Shown here: positions 16,446-25,225 of the stretch, in pieces
How the letters are laid out: the number at the start of each line of letters is the position of its first letter
Numbering within the stretch: position 1 is the stretch's first letter
The notes under the pieces: model-generated
The model's database searches: none
What the model saw: the letters and a program-made list of their open reading frames with translations, nothing else
What the model was told of the DNA's origin: nothing
Source: an uncultured Bacteroidales bacterium
GTDB taxonomy: Bacteria; Bacteroidota; Bacteroidia; Bacteroidales; P3
NCBI GenBank assembly: GCA_900319865.1
Contig: ONQD01000023.1
Span: 1-59,313, forward strand
Length of the DNA stretch: 59,313 nucleotides
Direction of reading: 5' to 3'
Position numbers and translations under genes: made by a program

Positions 16446-17972
16446 ATGGAACTAAAAAAAATAAAATCAGCCCTCATCTCCGTCTACTACAAGGACGGGC
16501 TGGAAGACATCGTGAGAGCCCTCGACCGTCAGGGGGTTACCATTTATTCTACCGGCGGAACATATAAGTTTATCAACGACCTCGGCATCACCCCTGTGGC
16601 CGTGGAGTCGCTGACGGGCTATCCATCCATCTTGGGCGGCAGAGTGAAAACACTTCACCCCAAAGTGTTTGGCGGCATACTGAGCCGTCGCGACATGTAT
16701 TCGGACGGCGAGCAACTGGCTCAATATGAAATACCCGAAATTGACCTCGTGATAGTGGATCTCTATCCCTTCGAAGCCACCGTGGCCAGCAACGCTCCCG
16801 AGCAGGATATCATTGAAAAGATTGATATTGGAGGCATCTCGCTGATTCGTGCAGCTGCCAAGAATTACAAAGACGTGGTGATAGTGCCCGCCGTGAACCA
16901 CTATGCTGAGTTTCTCAATATATACAACGAGCAAGAGGGCAGCACCACCTTGGAGCAACGCAGACATTTCGCTGCCTGCGCCTTTGCCGTAAGCTCCCAC
17001 TACGACACGGCCATCTTCAACTACTTCAACCAGCAGGAACAAATACCCGCATTCCGACAGAGCTGCAATCATGCCAACATATTGCGCTATGGCGAGAACC
17101 CCCACCAAAAGGGATACTACTATGGCGACCTTGAAGCCTGCTTCACAAAACTCAACGGCAAGGAAATATCATACAACAATTTGGGCGACATCGATGCCGC
17201 CTGCGCACTGATTGACGACTACAGTGCCACCACATTTGCCATTCTGAAACACAACAACGCCTGCGGTCTGGCCTGCCGTCCCACGCTGCTCGAAGCCTGG
17301 ACCGATGCTCTGGCCGGAGACCCCGTGTCGGCTTTCGGCGGCATACTTATCACCAACCGCACCATCACCAAGGATGTGGCCGAAGAGATGCACAAAATCT
17401 TCTTCGAAGTGTGCATCGCTCCCGACTACGAAGATGACGCCCTTGCCATACTGAAAGGCAAAAAGAACCGCATAATTCTGAAACGTCACAACTTCAAGAT
17501 GTCCAACCCCATGTTCCGCAGTGTGCTGAACGGTGTGTTGGTTCAGGACCGCGACACTGTAGTGCCCACCGCTGCCGACATGCAGAAGAGCGTTACCTCC
17601 ACACCCATCACTCCCCAGCAGGCCGAAGACCTGGCATTTGCCACCATCCTGGTGAAACACACCAAGAGCAATGCCATTGTGCTGGCCAAGAACGGACAGC
17701 TGTGTGCCAGTGGTACTGGCCAAACATCCCGCGTGGATGCACTGAAACAGGCCATCGCCAAGGCAAAGTCGTTTGGGTTCGACCTCAATGGAGCCGTAAT
17801 GGCCAGCGACGCCTTCTTCCCCTTCGCCGACTGTGTGGAGATTGCCCACGAAGCAGGCATTGTGGCTGTGGCACACCCCGGCGGCTCTATCCACGACCAA
17901 GACTCGATAGACTACTGCGAGAAAAACCACATGGGTATGGCTATTACCGGTTTCAGACATTTTAAACACTAA
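16446..17972 (+). CDS. purH: Bifunctional AICAR formyltransferase / IMP cyclohydrolase
   Basis: 508 residues; catalyses the last two steps of purine synthesis to IMP. The N-terminal MGS-like cyclohydrolase domain shows SALISVYYKDGL, STGGTYKFI, GGRVKTLHPKVFGGIL and the IDIGG segment. The transformylase domain contains RYGENPHQKGYYY, the catalytic Lys-His in ILKHNNACG, GDPVSAFGGI and a C-terminal SDAFFPFADCVE...HPGGSIHDQ. Length and ends fit the family. mreB follows after 69 bases on the same strand. Confidence 0.97.
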   Translation: MELKKIKSALISVYYKDGLEDIVRALDRQGVTIYSTGGTYKFINDLGITPVAVESLTGYPSILGGRVKTLHPKVFGGILSRRDMYSDGEQLAQYEIPEIDLVIVDLYPFEATVASNAPEQDIIEKIDIGGISLIRAAAKNYKDVVIVPAVNHYAEFLNIYNEQEGSTTLEQRRHFAACAFAVSSHYDTAIFNYFNQQEQIPAFRQSCNHANILRYGENPHQKGYYYGDLEACFTKLNGKEISYNNLGDIDAACALIDDYSATTFAILKHNNACGLACRPTLLEAWTDALAGDPVSAFGGILITNRTITKDVAEEMHKIFFEVCIAPDYEDDALAILKGKKNRIILKRHNFKMSNPMFRSVLNGVLVQDRDTVVPTAADMQKSVTSTPITPQQAEDLAFATILVKHTKSNAIVLAKNGQLCASGTGQTSRVDALKQAIAKAKSFGFDLNGAVMASDAFFPFADCVEIAHEAGIVAVAHPGGSIHDQDSIDYCEKNHMGMAITGFRHFKH

Positions 17973-18041
17973 ATGAAACTTTTTTCATTAATTTGCGTAT
18001 AAGTATTATCAATCCCTTTTCGAATAAAAAATAATAACATA

Positions 18042-19067
18042 ATGGGTTTATTTTCTTTCTTCAACAAAGAGGTCGCAATGGACTTGGGAACCGCCAACTC
18101 CATTGTCATTTACAATGACCAGGTAGTAATTGACGAGCCCTCGATTGTGGCCGTTGACCGCAACAACAACCGTATCATCGCCGTCGGTAAACGCGCCCAA
18201 ATGATGGCCGGAAAGACCGACAACAAGAATGTTGAAACCATCCGCCCCTTGCGCGGTGGTGTGATAGCCGACTTCGAGATGGCCCAGCATCTGATTCGCG
18301 AGCTTATTGGAATGACCAACATCAACCGTTCGTTCATGCCCCCGTCGCTCCGCATGGTCATCTGCATTCCCTCCGGCATCACCAATGTGGAAGAGCGTGC
18401 CGTGCGTGAGTCGGCCGAGCAGGCAGGTGCCAAGGAGATACGCATGATTCACGAGCCTATGGCTGCCGCCATCGGTATTGGCATCGACGTGCTCGAACCC
18501 GAAGGCCACATGATTGTGGACATCGGAGGTGGCACCGCCGAAATTGCCGTTATCTCGCTGGGTGGCATTGTGTGCAACAACTCCATCCGTGTGGCCGGTG
18601 ACGAATTCAACGAGAACGTAGTGGAATACATGCGCAAACAGCACAACATGGTGATTGGCGAACGTACCGCCGAGCAGGTGAAAATCAAAGTGGGTGCCGC
18701 TGTCAGCGAACTGGACGAGCCGCCAGAGGACTACCCCACCCTGGGCCGCGACCTCCTGACCGGTCTGCCCAAAGAGATTTCCGTCAACTACAAAGAAATT
18801 GCCCATGCCCTCGACAAGTCTATCGCTCGTATCGAGCAGGCCATTCTCGACACCCTCTCCGCTACACCGCCCGAGTTGGCTGCCGACATCTACCGCACCG
18901 GTATCTATCTGGCCGGCGGCGGCTCGCTGCTGCGTGGCCTCGACCAGCGCATTTCGTCCAAGACCAAACTACAGGTCCACATTGCCGAAGACCCCCTTCG
19001 TGCTGTGGCTCGCGGAACAGGCATTGCACTCAAGAACTTCTCCAAGTTCTCCTTCCTTATCCGATAG
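18042..19067 (+). CDS. mreB: Rod shape-determining protein MreB
   Basis: 341-residue bacterial actin that guides lateral wall synthesis at the inner membrane. Phosphate-binding motifs are present: AMDLGTANSIVI, then HMIVDIGGGTAEIAVISL, and adenosine-site motif YLAGGGSLLRGLD; it ends ARGTGIALKNFSKFSFL. The N-terminal MGLFSFFNKE could serve as a membrane anchor. It follows purH, as in other Bacteroidota, but the usual mreC, mreD, pbp2 and rodA genes do not follow; instead a terminator and a convergent gene do. Confidence 0.97.
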   Translation: MGLFSFFNKEVAMDLGTANSIVIYNDQVVIDEPSIVAVDRNNNRIIAVGKRAQMMAGKTDNKNVETIRPLRGGVIADFEMAQHLIRELIGMTNINRSFMPPSLRMVICIPSGITNVEERAVRESAEQAGAKEIRMIHEPMAAAIGIGIDVLEPEGHMIVDIGGGTAEIAVISLGGIVCNNSIRVAGDEFNENVVEYMRKQHNMVIGERTAEQVKIKVGAAVSELDEPPEDYPTLGRDLLTGLPKEISVNYKEIAHALDKSIARIEQAILDTLSATPPELAADIYRTGIYLAGGGSLLRGLDQRISSKTKLQVHIAEDPLRAVARGTGIALKNFSKFSFLIR

Positions 19068-19084
19068 TTGTAACAGACACCACA

Positions 19085-19120
19085 ATAAAGCCCCAGCCAA
19101 ACGGTCGGGGCTTATTTTTT
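19085..19120. terminator. Bidirectional terminator between mreB and dacB
   Basis: Stem AAGCCCC / GGGGCTT with inner GCC/GGT pairing, A-rich on the left and TTATTTTTT on the right; it serves the two convergent genes. Confidence 0.75.
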
Positions 19121-19150
19121 GTTCACTCCTCAACGTTACAGGAGCTATAG

Positions 19151-20587
19151 TTATAACCGTATTATCTCTTCGATAATATCCTTTATCAGGCGGTTCATCG
19201 TGGCGTCGTCGCAGTCGTAGTTGTTGCACATAATGGCAAAGCTGAACATCTGGTCGTCCTCGTTGGTGAAATAGCCCACAAAGTTGCGCACACCTGTCAT
19301 CACGCCACTCTTTATTTTCAACGAGCAATCGTCCGACACCTCGGGGATAATGTCATATTCCGGTATTTTCTCGCTGATGCCCATAGCACGGGCGAAATCG
19401 GGGAAGAAAGGCTGGCGGGCCACTGCATCCAGGAACTGACAAACGAAATAGGCCGTAACATGATTGTCGCGCGAAAGGCCGCTACCATCCACCATGTTGA
19501 TTTCGGTGCCGTCAAGCCCCAGCTCGTTAAAGTATTCGTACATGAATTTGCGCCCCGATTCATAATTACCATGACCGTCGCGCAGATAGCCCATCAACTT
19601 AAACAGGCTCTCGGCCGCAAGGTTGTTGTTGGTTTGGGTGGTCAGGGCCGCATTCATAAAGAGGTTGAACGCCGTGTCCACATGCAGTTTCTTGTAGTGG
19701 GTGGGCATAGTGAAGTGCACCGAAGGCTCGCCCGATACTTTCACGCCCCTACTGTCGAGATAGGCTGTGAAATCCTTGGCCATCTGGTAGGCCGGATTGG
19801 GCAACGAAGCGCGGAAATGGGTGTCGGCAGTACCCAAAGGCACCACACCGCGACATACACGCCCGTTCTCGTAGGGTGCACCGTAGAAGCAGACATCGAA
19901 CACCGTGTCCCTCGGGCCGGTCACCACATGGTTCACTATCGGGATATCGGGATGCGTGCTGGTAATCACAGCGGGGTCGCCCACCCGGCGGCCTGCACGG
20001 AAATGCACATCTACCGAATTCTCATTATAGTTCAATCCGTAGGCACCACTGCCAAAGTAATTGCCGATGTCGCTCCATCGCCAGGTGGGGTTGATGTTGT
20101 CGCCCACGAAAATAGAAGTGTCGGCATACACATGGCCGTTCACCCTGCGGATGCCCTTCTTGCGGATGCTCTCCAGCATACGGTGGAACGTGGAATCGGT
20201 GTGGGGGAAACGGTCGGAGCAGAAGAATGGGTCGCCCGTGCCCGTCACTATCAAGTCGCCCTGTAGCGTTCCCTTGCTGTCGATAGAACCGCTATAATAA
20301 AGATAGTTCTCAAAGTTGAACCTCGGCCCCAAGCGGCTGTAGGCAGCGGCGGTGGTAAACAGCTTGTTGATGGCAGCCGGCACCATTGCCATATCGTCAT
20401 TGCGCGAATAGATGGTGCTGTCCTTCGAAATGTTGTGCACACACACCGAGAACGATGCATGTTTCACAGCCGCCTTGCGCGACACATGCCTCACCACAAA
20501 GTCTATCCGGTCTGTATTCTGTGCAACCGAAGAGCCGCACACCATTGTAAGCAACAATATCAATAGAATCTTCCTGTTCCTCTTCAT
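19151..20587 (-). CDS. dacB: PBP4-type D-Ala-D-Ala carboxypeptidase/endopeptidase homologue with substituted nucleophile
   Basis: 478 residues with a signal peptide (about 1-22, ending SSVAQ), so periplasmic. The fold and two of three penicillin-binding motifs are recognisable: SRDN in DGSGLSRDNHVT and KSG in LKIKSGVMTG. The nucleophile motif SxxK, expected as PAS-x-x-K, reads VPAAINKLFTTAAA: alanine (codon GCC at 20372-20374) stands where the catalytic serine belongs, while the lysine is kept. One base change would restore serine. If real, the protein cannot acylate peptidoglycan and may act structurally. It overlaps engB by one base and is the last gene of the minus-strand operon from glsA. 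Confidence 0.85.
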   Translation of the reverse strand: MKRNRKILLILLLTMVCGSSVAQNTDRIDFVVRHVSRKAAVKHASFSVCVHNISKDSTIYSRNDDMAMVPAAINKLFTTAAAYSRLGPRFNFENYLYYSGSIDSKGTLQGDLIVTGTGDPFFCSDRFPHTDSTFHRMLESIRKKGIRRVNGHVYADTSIFVGDNINPTWRWSDIGNYFGSGAYGLNYNENSVDVHFRAGRRVGDPAVITSTHPDIPIVNHVVTGPRDTVFDVCFYGAPYENGRVCRGVVPLGTADTHFRASLPNPAYQMAKDFTAYLDSRGVKVSGEPSVHFTMPTHYKKLHVDTAFNLFMNAALTTQTNNNLAAESLFKLMGYLRDGHGNYESGRKFMYEYFNELGLDGTEINMVDGSGLSRDNHVTAYFVCQFLDAVARQPFFPDFARAMGISEKIPEYDIIPEVSDDCSLKIKSGVMTGVRNFVGYFTNEDDQMFSFAIMCNNYDCDDATMNRLIKDIIEEIIRL

Positions 20588-21210
20588 TATTGTTTCGATT
20601 GCGTTTTGTTTTCCTTTAAATGTTTGTTTATCTCCTCTATCCGGTTCAATATATCATCTTTACCATAGCGGGTAACCGAGGATGTCAGCATCATTTCGGG
20701 CAGCTCCTCCCACGTTTCGGAGAGCACACGTTTAAACTGGTTCACCGTTGCTGCCACCTCACGCTGTTTCTGCTTGTCAATCTTGGTAAACACCAAGCTC
20801 AGCGGCACCCCGTTGGTGCCCAGAAAGTCTATAAACCTCAGGTCTATCTCCTGCGGCGGAATGCGTGAATCTATCAGCACAAACACATTCACCAGCGCCT
20901 CGCGCTTAAGCATATAGTCGCTTATCATCTTTTGCCACAAGGCCCGTGACGACTTGGAGGTACGCGCATACCCGTAGCCCGGGAGGTCCACCAGATACCA
21001 CTCCCCGTTGATAAGGAAATGGTTTATCAGTTGTGTCTTGCCCGGCCGCACACTGGTCTTGGCCAACCCCTTGTTGTTTGTGAGCATATTGATAAGCGAC
21101 GACTTCCCCACATTGCTCCTGCCGATAAAGGCATACTCCGGCAAACCCGTATCGGGGCATTTACGATAGTCGCTGTTGCTAACCACAAACATTGCCTTCT
21201 TTATCTCCAT
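20587..21210 (-). CDS. engB: Ribosome biogenesis GTPase EngB/YsxC
   Basis: 207-residue TRAFAC GTPase needed for large-subunit assembly. G1 is GRSNVGKSS (30-38), the G2 region contains SVRPGKTQ, G3 is DLPGYG (75-80), G4 is TKID and G5 lies near MMLTSSVTRYG. YGYARTSKSSRALWQ is typical of this subfamily. It sits 41 bases downstream of glsB, and its TAA overlaps the dacB ATG by one base. Confidence 0.96.
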   Translation of the reverse strand: MEIKKAMFVVSNSDYRKCPDTGLPEYAFIGRSNVGKSSLINMLTNNKGLAKTSVRPGKTQLINHFLINGEWYLVDLPGYGYARTSKSSRALWQKMISDYMLKREALVNVFVLIDSRIPPQEIDLRFIDFLGTNGVPLSLVFTKIDKQKQREVAATVNQFKRVLSETWEELPEMMLTSSVTRYGKDDILNRIEEINKHLKENKTQSKQ

Positions 21211-21251
21211 TGCGCTCTGATAGTCTGTCCCCCGGAAGGGATGTTTTGCTA

Positions 21252-22382
21252 CTAACGTGCTTTCTTCCTTCCCTTACGGTTAAACCTATACCGCAGGCCC
21301 TCGCCCTTATCCTTGGCATCCTCCTTCAGTTTCTTCAGTCGGGTCAACTCGGTCTTCTCCGTCTCGTTCATCCGTTTCCACCAAGGCATATTCTTCATAT
21401 TGATGCGGAAAAGGTTCAGCCTGTCGAACAATCTGTTCTTTATCTCATACGACTCCACATAGCGTTTCCGCTTCTCGGGCAGCAGGTCGCGCAGCGACAC
21501 CAGAATACCCGTCTCGTCGGTGTTGCCGAATTCCACATTCATGGCCGTACCGAACGACCGCATGCTGGGCGAAAGGTTCATATAGGCATTAATCATGGCC
21601 GGCACCTGGCTGCCCAGCGCACGCACACTGCGCAACAGTATCTGGTAGTCCTCCTTGTAGTTGTGGCCGTTGAACAGCTCGTGCAGCTCGTTGAAATCGG
21701 TCTCTATCTTCATGGGCTCGATAGGCCACACCAAACCATCCTTGTCGGGGAAATGCTTCTGATAGAAATAAAGAATCATATCCTTGGCCTTGCGGTTCAT
21801 CTGCGAATACATGGTAATCTTGCCGAAGAAGTATGACGACTCCGGAATCTCCAACGCGATTCCGCCCAGGCCGTCCCACAGGTTGTCGAGCGAGTACATA
21901 CCCTTCCTCAGATTGTTGGAAGGCTGGAACTCTGGCTGCACAAACGCCCTGCCCAACTCTATGGTATAAGGCAGGTAATGCTCTATAAACTCGTCGGAAT
22001 AATGGAACAGCTCAGCCGTCGGGGTGGCAAAAGTACCGTCCTCATTACGTTTCATATTGCTACCGTGAATAAAGCGGTAACCTCCCACAATAGCCTCATC
22101 TTCGGGGCTCCACACAAACAATTGCTTAAAGCAATATGGCTCGGGCAGTGTGTCGAACTCGTCTATGTCGCAGTCCTTTCCCGTGCCGCCGCCCTCCAGT
22201 GCGAAACTCAGCTCGCGCAAACGGCCTATCTCGCGCATCAAATTGGGCGATTCGTGGGCGGTAGTGATATAAATCTCCTTGTTGCCGCAATTGGTCTTGC
22301 GGAGGAAGTACTTATGTTTCAACTCTGCCTTGAGCAACTCCCGCGACACTGGGGGTATAATATACGATGTATCTATGTCCAT
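21252..22382 (-). CDS. glsB: Glycine N-acyltransferase (GNAT-type), glycine lipid synthesis
   Basis: 376 residues. The N-terminal about 250 residues resemble the OlsB/GlsB N-acyltransferases: RELSFALEGGGTG, then EAIVGGYRFIHG, YTIELGRAFVQPEFQP and LDNLWDGLGGIAL. In Bacteroides this enzyme joins a 3-hydroxy fatty acid to glycine as the first step of glycine lipid synthesis. The C-terminus is very basic (RYRFNRKGRKKAR). It is preceded after 44 bases by the PlsC-like partner on the same strand, the arrangement known for glsB/glsA. The acceptor amino acid is inferred from this pairing. Confidence 0.85.
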   Translation of the reverse strand: MDIDTSYIIPPVSRELLKAELKHKYFLRKTNCGNKEIYITTAHESPNLMREIGRLRELSFALEGGGTGKDCDIDEFDTLPEPYCFKQLFVWSPEDEAIVGGYRFIHGSNMKRNEDGTFATPTAELFHYSDEFIEHYLPYTIELGRAFVQPEFQPSNNLRKGMYSLDNLWDGLGGIALEIPESSYFFGKITMYSQMNRKAKDMILYFYQKHFPDKDGLVWPIEPMKIETDFNELHELFNGHNYKEDYQILLRSVRALGSQVPAMINAYMNLSPSMRSFGTAMNVEFGNTDETGILVSLRDLLPEKRKRYVESYEIKNRLFDRLNLFRINMKNMPWWKRMNETEKTELTRLKKLKEDAKDKGEGLRYRFNRKGRKKAR

Positions 22383-22426
22383 AACTCAATCGGATAATAA
22401 CTGTTTCAAATAACACATGTCCCCGC

Positions 22427-23299
22427 TCAGACCTCGAACACAGCCTGCGGGTCATCTTTCAGCTTATAGCAATAGCTCTTCACCATATCCGCCCACTCGC
22501 GGGCGCTGTGACGGTTATCGAACGTGCTGTAGGGTATCGGTTTACCCACAATAAGGCGCAGCGTCTTCCCTCTCTGGGCAAACATCTCGGCAGGCAACAA
22601 AGCCATCTCGAAATTGAACTTTATGCCCAGCCGCTCGCGCAAACGGGCCAGATTGTAGAACCTTTCGCGGTTACGCGCGTCAAAAAAGAACGGCACAATA
22701 TCACGATGATACCTGACCGCCTTCTTGATAAAGGTGGGTTTCCACTCCAGGTCGCGTATCTCGCCGCCCTTCTGCTTGCGCGAACACAGTCCGGCAGGGA
22801 AATAGAGCAACGCATTCTCGCCGGCGAAAGCCTCCTCCAACGCGTTCACATTGGACGTGTTCCGGTTCACCTTGTCGATAGGCACAAACAGCGGCGCAGG
22901 CCCCGGCAGATACATCAGGAAGTCATTGACCGGAAACTTGATATCCTCACGATACCGGCCAATGGCACCCATCAAAGCCAAGCCGTCAGGCCCGCCCAAC
23001 GGATGGTTGCCCGCTATGATGGGATACCCATCAACGGGTATATTCTCCGGATTTTCCACTACCATGCGAACATTCAGGTCGTGCTCGCCGTCGCCTTCCA
23101 AAAAGGCATGCACAAAGTCGAGGCCGAATTTATCACGATACTGGTAAATAACACTATTCACCTCGTCCAAGTGAAGCAACCGTTCCATCCAGCTCACCAT
23201 CCAATTTGGCAACTTTACCTTCTTGTTCGCCAAAACCTTTTGTATATCAACATGTTTAGGCCCTATATCTTTCGGGTCGAGATGCTTTATTTCTGCCAT
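22427..23299 (-). CDS. glsA: PlsC-like O-acyltransferase, glycine lipid synthesis
   Basis: 290 residues. The acyltransferase motif NHPLGGPDG (98-106) is the family version of the histidine-aspartate catalytic motif, followed by APLFVPIDKVNRN and an ALLYFPAGLCSRK block corresponding to the FPEG-type motif. By analogy with Bacteroides GlsA it adds the second fatty acid to the N-acyl glycine hydroxyl group at the cytoplasmic membrane. It is the first gene of a minus-strand operon glsA-glsB-engB-dacB with a strong promoter about 20 bases upstream. Confidence 0.85.
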   Translation of the reverse strand: MAEIKHLDPKDIGPKHVDIQKVLANKKVKLPNWMVSWMERLLHLDEVNSVIYQYRDKFGLDFVHAFLEGDGEHDLNVRMVVENPENIPVDGYPIIAGNHPLGGPDGLALMGAIGRYREDIKFPVNDFLMYLPGPAPLFVPIDKVNRNTSNVNALEEAFAGENALLYFPAGLCSRKQKGGEIRDLEWKPTFIKKAVRYHRDIVPFFFDARNRERFYNLARLRERLGIKFNFEMALLPAEMFAQRGKTLRLIVGKPIPYSTFDNRHSAREWADMVKSYCYKLKDDPQAVFEV

Positions 23300-23321
23300 T
23301 TCTACACTATTTACGATTTTG

Positions 23322-23353
23322 CAAAAATACGAATTTTATTTTATACGTACAAA
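23322..23353 (-). promoter_or_regulatory. Promoter of the glsA-glsB-engB-dacB operon
   Basis: Minus strand: TTTG (23353-23350), 20-base spacer, TATTTTTG (23329-23322). Both boxes are exact; the ATG follows at 23299. Confidence 0.8.
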
Positions 23354-23365
23354 TATTATAAATAA

Positions 23366-23403
23366 AAAAGGGACAACCTTAGTGGTTATCCCTTGTTTTT
23401 TAG
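23366..23403 (-). terminator. Terminator after the small heat shock gene
   Basis: Stem AAGGGA-C-AACC / GGTT-A-TCCCTT with T runs on both ends; on the minus strand it closes the hsp20 gene just before the glsA promoter. Confidence 0.75.
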
Positions 23404-23486
23404 TTAGTTTCCAAGCCTTCAAACCATCCGTGCATTCCTCTCGCCGTTTCACCCTCGCCGCTCACGGAAGGTGGCTCTTTTTGGCC

Positions 23487-23927
23487 TTAGCAGATGGTAA
23501 TCTTCTGCGACAATGCTTTTTTCTCCTCGTCGGTGACTTTAGGCAGGGTCACATAGAGTATGCCGTGTTCCACCTTGGCGCTGATGGCCTCTTTCTTAAC
23601 ATTCTCAGGCAGACTGAAGAGCTGTTTGAACTGCATGGTGCTGAATTCGTGGCGAAGATAATGGCGATCTTTCTTCTCCTCTTTCTTCTCCTCGTGCTGC
23701 ACCATCTCAATCACAAGGTTGTTATCGCTGTCGACACTCAAACTCAGGTCTTCTTTCGAGAGTCCGGGAACCGAAAGCTCCAGTTCGTAGTTGGTGTCTG
23801 TCTCGCTCACATTCATCTTGGGCATTGCTTTCTGCTCTTCGTACGAGCAGTTGTTCCAATTGTTCCAGTTCAGCAATTCGTTGAACAACGTGGGCATGAA
23901 ATCTTGATTTCTTGATGCGAGTAACAT
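23487..23927 (-). CDS. Small heat shock protein, Hsp20/alpha-crystallin family
   Basis: 146 residues; an ATP-independent chaperone that binds unfolding proteins in the cytoplasm. The alpha-crystallin domain spans about 38-135, with YELELSVPGLSKEDLSLSV and the closing beta strand GILYVTLPK. The short Asn/Trp-rich N-terminus (LLNWNNWNN) and the C-terminal ITIC tail, where relatives have an IxI motif, are as expected. Monocistronic, with its own terminator. No TAnnTTTG box was found upstream; a sigma-54-like element is present instead. Confidence 0.93.
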   Translation of the reverse strand: MLLASRNQDFMPTLFNELLNWNNWNNCSYEEQKAMPKMNVSETDTNYELELSVPGLSKEDLSLSVDSDNNLVIEMVQHEEKKEEKKDRHYLRHEFSTMQFKQLFSLPENVKKEAISAKVEHGILYVTLPKVTDEEKKALSQKITIC

Positions 23928-24040
23928 AATTTTAATCTCCTATTTTTTAATTGTTTTACTTATCTTGTTTTTGTTTTGCCTTTCGGCTTTTTTTTCTTTC
24001 TGCCTGCGGTTCCTTTTCGTCCGCAGACACCTCTATAATA

Positions 24041-24055
24041 TCAATCCCTGTGCCA
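24041..24055 (-). promoter_or_regulatory. Sigma-54-like -24/-12 element upstream of hsp20
   Basis: Minus strand TGGCAC-N5-TTGA, one base from the sigma-54 consensus TGGCAC-N5-TTGC, about 115 bases upstream of the hsp20 ATG. A 25-base inverted repeat lies upstream of it (24072-24096), where an activator could bind. Suggestive only. Confidence 0.3.
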
Positions 24056-24071
24056 AACTCCAAATTATGCC

Positions 24072-24096
24072 AAAATTTCCGAAATACGGAATTTTT
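24072..24096. repeat. Inverted repeat upstream of hsp20
   Basis: Arms AAAA-T-TTCCG and CGGAA-T-TTTT around the centre AAATA, with one T-T mismatch; no other obvious use than a protein-binding site. Confidence 0.4.
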
Positions 24097-24355
24097 TGTC
24101 CATTTCAATATGTCAAATTTTCCGAACCAATACACTACACAAAACACAACTCATTGATAAATTGCCTATTAATGCAACAATCAACACATACACATCACAC
24201 ACACATTTTCTCCACCTTTCCCCTTCAAACAACAACCGCCACAATCCATCATCAAATCAACGTCATACAGCACCCCAACCCAACCAATGCCGATACTCCC
24301 TGATGTCCCAAGTGCGATAGTTCAGCGATAGTCCACCCATTGTTCTCCCTGCAAG

Positions 24356-24399
24356 CGAACCCACACCGAACCTATACCGAACCCACTCCGGACCCACAC
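24356..24399. repeat. 11-bp tandem repeat, four units (CGAACC family)
   Basis: CGAACCCACAC, CGAACCTATAC, CGAACCCACTC, CGGACCCACAC, exactly adjacent. Same family as 2631-2652 and 44092-44144. Confidence 0.8.
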
Positions 24400-24705
24400 C
24401 CCACGTCCAGACAAAGAAAAACGCCCTCCCCCAACCCACCAAATACACATAAAACACCGCCACCCATTCCATTCGCTTCACTCGAATTCTCGGTTCCAAT
24501 CATCTCCATTGCCCCTCCCTTCACTTCTCACTATGTAACAACCACTTACCAAACACCTTTTTACCGCCGAGGTTAAGAATGGCTCAAGAAGAGATGAGGA
24601 AGAGCTTAACAAATAGCGAAGGCAGTATGGTAACCAAAAGATATCCCATTCTTGGAAAAGCATGCCGACATTGGAGGCCAAGCAGACCAGAACAAATAAC
24701 CATCT

Positions 24706-24761
24706 GGAACAAAAAGAACCCTTCGCGGGTGCCGCGAGAAAGCGGCTCGCCCGCGAAGGGT
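24706..24761 (-). terminator. Large hairpin terminator of the GntR/ABC operon
   Basis: A 12-bp perfect outer stem (ACCCTTCGCGGG / CCCGCGAAGGGT) and 5-bp inner stem (GCCGC/GCGGC) with loop GAGAAA; on the minus strand TTCTTTTTGTTCC follows. It lies 59 bases past the gntR stop. Confidence 0.65.
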
Positions 24762-24819
24762 ATTGAACAACTAGCGTGCCTCAAAACTCAGCACAGTGAG
24801 AGACAAACCACAATCGGCA

Positions 24820-25188
24820 TTACATCTTTTGCTGTCCGTTTTCGTTCTGATGGTCCTTCAAGTCGTCCCACGAAAGACCCAACATGTTCATGCGCTGGAC
24901 AATGTATGGCAGTTCGTCCTCGAAGAAGTAGCGTCTGTTCAGCTCCACAATCTTCTCCTTGGCTTTAGGCGAGACGTAGTAGCCCATCCCACGACGATTG
25001 TATATAATCTCAGCATTTTGAAGGTATTCGAATGTGCGCATAACGGTGTTTGGGTTCACCCCCAATTCGGCGGCGACCTCGCGCACCGACGGCACACGTT
25101 CGTCCTCCAACCATTCGCCAGCCACAATGCGCTCGCTCATCCGGTCGACTATCTGCAAGTATATCGGTTTCTGTTTTCTAAAGTCCAT
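24820..25188 (-). CDS. GntR-family transcriptional regulator, YtrA subfamily
   Basis: 122 residues from MDFRKQKPIYLQIVDRM. A single winged-helix DNA-binding domain: IVAGEWLEDERVPSVREVAAELGVNPNTVMRTFEYL is the GntR helix-turn-helix, followed by a wing (IIYNRRGMGYYV) and a short C-terminal helical tail (about 75-122). This short tail without an effector domain is the YtrA type, which usually represses a linked ABC transporter. It is the last gene of the operon it probably controls. The frame is open to 25296, but that extension runs into the upstream gene. Confidence 0.88.
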   Translation of the reverse strand: MDFRKQKPIYLQIVDRMSERIVAGEWLEDERVPSVREVAAELGVNPNTVMRTFEYLQNAEIIYNRRGMGYYVSPKAKEKIVELNRRYFFEDELPYIVQRMNMLGLSWDDLKDHQNENGQQKM

Positions 25189-25225
25189 AACTGTTCGCTT
25201 TAATAAATAGCAACTACTGCAGGGC

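Larger units (their letters stand above)
23928..24819. other. Gene-free intergenic region
   Basis: Nearly 900 bases, C/A-rich. It holds the possible hsp20 control elements (24041-24096), a block of 11-bp repeats (24356-24399) and the operon terminator hairpin (24718-24761). Open frames on both strands are low-complexity and unlike known proteins. Confidence 0.6.

Noticed and set aside
24579-24968. 129-codon + frame
   Set aside because: Crosses the terminator hairpin and overlaps gntR in antisense.
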